DNA from: Actinomycetota bacterium
GTDB taxonomy: Bacteria; Actinomycetota; Aquicultoria; Aquicultorales; Aquicultoraceae
Direction of reading: 5' to 3'
Length of the DNA stretch: 15,146 nucleotides
NCBI GenBank assembly: GCA_030017355.1
Contig: JASEIR010000035.1
Location: forward strand, 1-15,146
The position numbers were made by a program, and so were the translations under genes. Positions 13,325 to 15,146 of this stretch are shown in pieces (the stretch's first letter is position 1; the number at the start of each line of letters is the position of its first letter). Below the pieces are notes generated by a model. It made no database searches. It had not been told where the DNA came from and worked only from the letters and a program-made list of their open reading frames with translations.

Positions 13325-13729
13325 ATGGAGAGGGAACTCAAAACTAGAAAAAGGTCCAAGAAAATAGGCATCAACGGGCTAAGCACTCTTGAAGCCGATA
13401 TCATGAGTATCGTTTGGCAGACCAAGAAAACAACGGTACGCGAAGTTCATGAGACCATGTTAGAAGACGGCTACATTCCCTATACAACAGTCATGGCTGC
13501 AATGAACAACATGGCTCAGAAGGGATTACTAAAGCAGAACAAAAATGGAAAGGCGTACATTTACTCGGCTGCTGTAACAAGAGACAACATGGCAAAGTCA
13601 ATAGTTGACTCGGTTGTAAACAAAATACTGGGAGGAGTTGCAACACCTATCATATCTCACTTGCTTAAATTAAAAAGCGATGAGGATGTAGAAAAGCTAC
13701 TCGAGCTTAAGAAGAAATTAGACAAGTAA
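13325..13729 (+). CDS. BlaI/MecI-family transcriptional repressor
   Basis: A 134-aa protein with the BlaI winged helix at about residues 17-90: 'LSTLEADIMSIVWQTKK', then 'TTVREVHETML', then the recognition helix region YIPYTTVMAAMNNMAQKGLL. The C-terminal helices (95-134) would mediate dimerisation. In beta-lactam resistance systems the repressor is cleaved after signalling by a membrane M56 protein; the peptidase encoded 17 bp downstream is such a partner. Start ATG has AAAGGAG 7 nt ahead. An extra basic N-terminus (first 17 residues) precedes the domain. No beta-lactamase or penicillin-binding protein is in view, so the target genes are unknown. Confidence 0.9.
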   Translation: MERELKTRKRSKKIGINGLSTLEADIMSIVWQTKKTTVREVHETMLEDGYIPYTTVMAAMNNMAQKGLLKQNKNGKAYIYSAAVTRDNMAKSIVDSVVNKILGGVATPIISHLLKLKSDEDVEKLLELKKKLDK

Positions 13730-13746
13730 TAATATGAGGTATAACG

Positions 13747-14808
13747 GTGCGCCTATGGCAGTCGCTGCTTGCTAATCACGTTATACCATCAATATTTGAT
13801 GCGGCAGCAACACTTTTATTGGTTATTTTAATCTTTAGAGTCTTTAAGATTAAAAACCCAGCTACAAGGTTTATGGCTTTATTGCTGCCGCTTATTAAAC
13901 CTTTCATTATCTTCCTAGATTCTTCCTCCACAATGGCCGAGCAAGCAAACTTCATGAACACCTCGCATATGCCGTTTGTGATTGCTCTTAGATTGCCCGA
14001 TCCGCTCAACTTTTTTACTCCAGCGTGGGAGGAAGCAGTTAGTTTTACTTATGAAGGCTCAATGGTAATCATAGCTACTGCCATACTGATCATTACAATC
14101 ATCGCTGTATTAATTAGAAGATGGATTCAATTATATCGATTCCTAAGTTCTTTTAAACGAGAAGAACCTCTCAGTAAGGTTGACTACCCGCAGCTTTATA
14201 AGATTCTCGATAGATTAGTAGCTAAGTACAACATCAGCCATCCTAAGATTGTAGATACAAATGAGACTAATATCGCTCCTTTTAGCATAGGCCGTAAAAA
14301 GCCAGTTATTGTGCTATCTAAACAGTTAATTAACTCGCTCTCAGAGCGGCAACTTGAAATAATACTGGCGCATGAGCTAGCTCATATAAAGAGAAACGAT
14401 ACTCTCTTCGCATGGATTATGGTTATTTTACGAGACATTCTTTTCTTTAACCCGCCAACCCATTCTGCCTTTATTATGGCAGAAGAGGAGAAAGAGAAGG
14501 CATGCGACAGGCTAGCACTTGAAAAAACAGGTTTTTCACCGCATGACCTTGCAAGTACGTTAATCGACGTGGCCATCATCCACCAAAACAGAACGCCGCA
14601 AAAACAGCCATGCCCTTCAATTATAAGAGGTTTTGTATTTAATAAATCCACAATAGAACGAAGGGTTGGCTCTATATTGGAGCCTTTTTATTTAAGAAAG
14701 TCCTCGGTGGCGGGAACCATCTTGAAGGCTTTTTTGTTTATATTAGTTCTCTATCTGCAGGTTGGCTTAGTTATTCGCGTAAAAGATTTGCTTTTTTTCC
14801 TTCGCTAG
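13747..14808 (+). CDS. M56 (BlaR1-type) membrane metallopeptidase lacking a sensor domain
   Basis: A 353-aa membrane peptidase. Membrane segments lie near 15-33, 40-57, 104-124, 220-236 and 324-346. The zinc site is HELAH (209-213, within ILAHELAHIKRND) with third ligand Glu250 in 'EEEKEKACDRLA', all intact. BlaR1/MecR1 have about 585 residues because a penicillin-binding sensor domain follows the last membrane segment; here the protein stops there, so the signal is not read by that means. The start is GTG 13747-13749 with GAGGT 6 nt ahead. It follows the BlaI-type gene by 17 bp, so the two are one operon; the peptidase probably triggers inactivation of the repressor. Confidence 0.88.
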   Translation: MRLWQSLLANHVIPSIFDAAATLLLVILIFRVFKIKNPATRFMALLLPLIKPFIIFLDSSSTMAEQANFMNTSHMPFVIALRLPDPLNFFTPAWEEAVSFTYEGSMVIIATAILIITIIAVLIRRWIQLYRFLSSFKREEPLSKVDYPQLYKILDRLVAKYNISHPKIVDTNETNIAPFSIGRKKPVIVLSKQLINSLSERQLEIILAHELAHIKRNDTLFAWIMVILRDILFFNPPTHSAFIMAEEEKEKACDRLALEKTGFSPHDLASTLIDVAIIHQNRTPQKQPCPSIIRGFVFNKSTIERRVGSILEPFYLRKSSVAGTILKAFLFILVLYLQVGLVIRVKDLLFFLR

Positions 14809-14823
14809 CTGTAATTTTACAGC
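14808..14823. terminator. weak hairpin after the M56 gene
   Basis: GCTGTAA-TT-TTACAGC overlaps the stop codon. The arms are perfect but the loop is very short and no T-run follows, so it is a poor intrinsic terminator. Confidence 0.25.
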
Positions 14824-14954
14824 AAAACCGAATTTAATAGCCTGCCCTAAAATCCACCGCCTTATCAATGATTTTAAAGCTAATCAAACTAGATCACTCG
14901 ATCGCAAAACTATTCCACACTTGCCTATTATACGATAATTAACCGGTAGTAATT

Positions 14955-15001
14955 TACATGTATAGATGCCCCATCTACTAGTAATCTATGCAGCATATGC
15001 T
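14955..15001. promoter_or_regulatory. three short palindromes upstream of the right-edge promoter
   Basis: TACATGTA (14955-14962), TACTAGTA (14976-14983) and AGCATATGCT (14992-15001) are perfect palindromes; the last abuts the -35. The first two have centres 21 bp apart. The rest of 14809-15000 shows no ORF or RNA gene to me. Confidence 0.4.
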
Positions 15002-15029
15002 TGACATATCCAAACGCTAACATTATTAT
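15001..15029 (+). promoter_or_regulatory. near-consensus sigma-70 promoter
   Basis: TTGACA (15001-15006), exactly 17 nt, then TATTAT (15024-15029). This is the closest match to consensus in the window. The start would be near 15036, with a 29-nt leader containing AAAGGAG before the next ATG. Confidence 0.75.
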
Positions 15030-15064
15030 CGCCCTAAGAGTTAAAAAGAAAGGAGTGAACCGTC

Positions 15065-15146
15065 ATGAAATCTCTTAACGAGGACTGCAAACTTTGGGAC
15101 TCAATTGGTAATGAAGGATACACCGTTAGTCCAGCATGTTGCTTTT
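15065..15146 (+). CDS. start of a small Cys-containing ORF, possibly a peptide precursor
   Basis: Only 27 codons are inside the window and the frame remains open. They begin MKSLNEDCKLWDSIG and continue NEGYTVSPACCF. I do not recognise the protein. It has a strong ribosome site (AAAGGAG, 9 nt ahead) and a near-consensus promoter, so it is very probably expressed well. The polar, acidic start followed by a Gly-Asn-Glu-Gly turn and a Thr/Ser/Pro/Cys-Cys stretch resembles some ribosomally made, modified peptides, but the same features could open an ordinary Cys-containing protein. No signal peptide or membrane segment is seen so far. Position after the BlaI/M56 operon suggests possible control by that repressor. 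Confidence 0.6.
   Translation, partial: MKSLNEDCKLWDSIGNEGYTVSPACCF

Noticed and set aside
14955..14962. TACATGTA as a classical BlaI/MecI box
   Set aside because: Known boxes have two bases between TACA and TGTA; here there are none, so I list it only as a palindrome.

Overview
This is a bacterial window of roughly 40% GC (by eye), packed with short operons that mostly run on the minus strand. The gene set has a Gram-positive flavour: a STAS/RsbW-type anti-sigma pair, a DUF2795 protein, a BlaI-type repressor with an M56 peptidase, an AcuC-type deacetylase, and at least one probably leaderless gene. A deep-branching Actinomycetota lineage is my best guess, but Bacillota or another group cannot be excluded. 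There are no rRNA, tRNA, CRISPR or insertion-sequence features that I can support.

Layout. 1-443 (minus): anti-sigma factor antagonist followed by the first codons of an RsbW-like kinase that leaves the window. 752-940 (minus): a small DUF2795 protein behind a tandem 20-bp dyad repeat. 1085-1836 (minus): a HEPN/MNT toxin-antitoxin-type pair with its own promoter and two spaced repeats. 1935-5624 (minus): housekeeping and metabolic genes, namely RmuC, a YafJ-like class II glutamine amidotransferase, a QueD/PTPS-family enzyme and an AcuC-type deacetylase. 5727-9922 (minus): an OmpR-family response regulator, a histidine kinase with a Met-rich sensor loop, and three membrane proteins that probably follow in the same transcription unit. 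10191-10772 (minus) and 10896-12224 (plus): a secreted Gly-rich protein and an orphan membrane protein, transcribed divergently from a shared region. 12312-13123 (minus): a rubredoxin-ferritin-like protein and a half-size ferritin-like protein, a likely oxidative-stress or iron-handling pair. 13325-14808 (plus): BlaI-type repressor and M56 metallopeptidase without a sensor domain. 15065 to the end (plus): the start of a small Cys-containing ORF behind the most consensus-like promoter in the window.

How parts may work together. The divergent region at 10773-10895 holds three direct repeats with an exact 11-bp period, the pattern bound by OmpR/PhoB-type regulators. The neighbouring two-component system is the obvious candidate to control the secreted protein, the 442-aa membrane protein, or both. 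This would make 5727-12224 one envelope-stress or metal-response module with several uncharacterised membrane components. The BlaI/M56 pair probably autoregulates through dyads at its promoter and might also control the small ORF at the right edge, whose promoter is flanked by short palindromes. These links are inferences from position and motif, not demonstrated.
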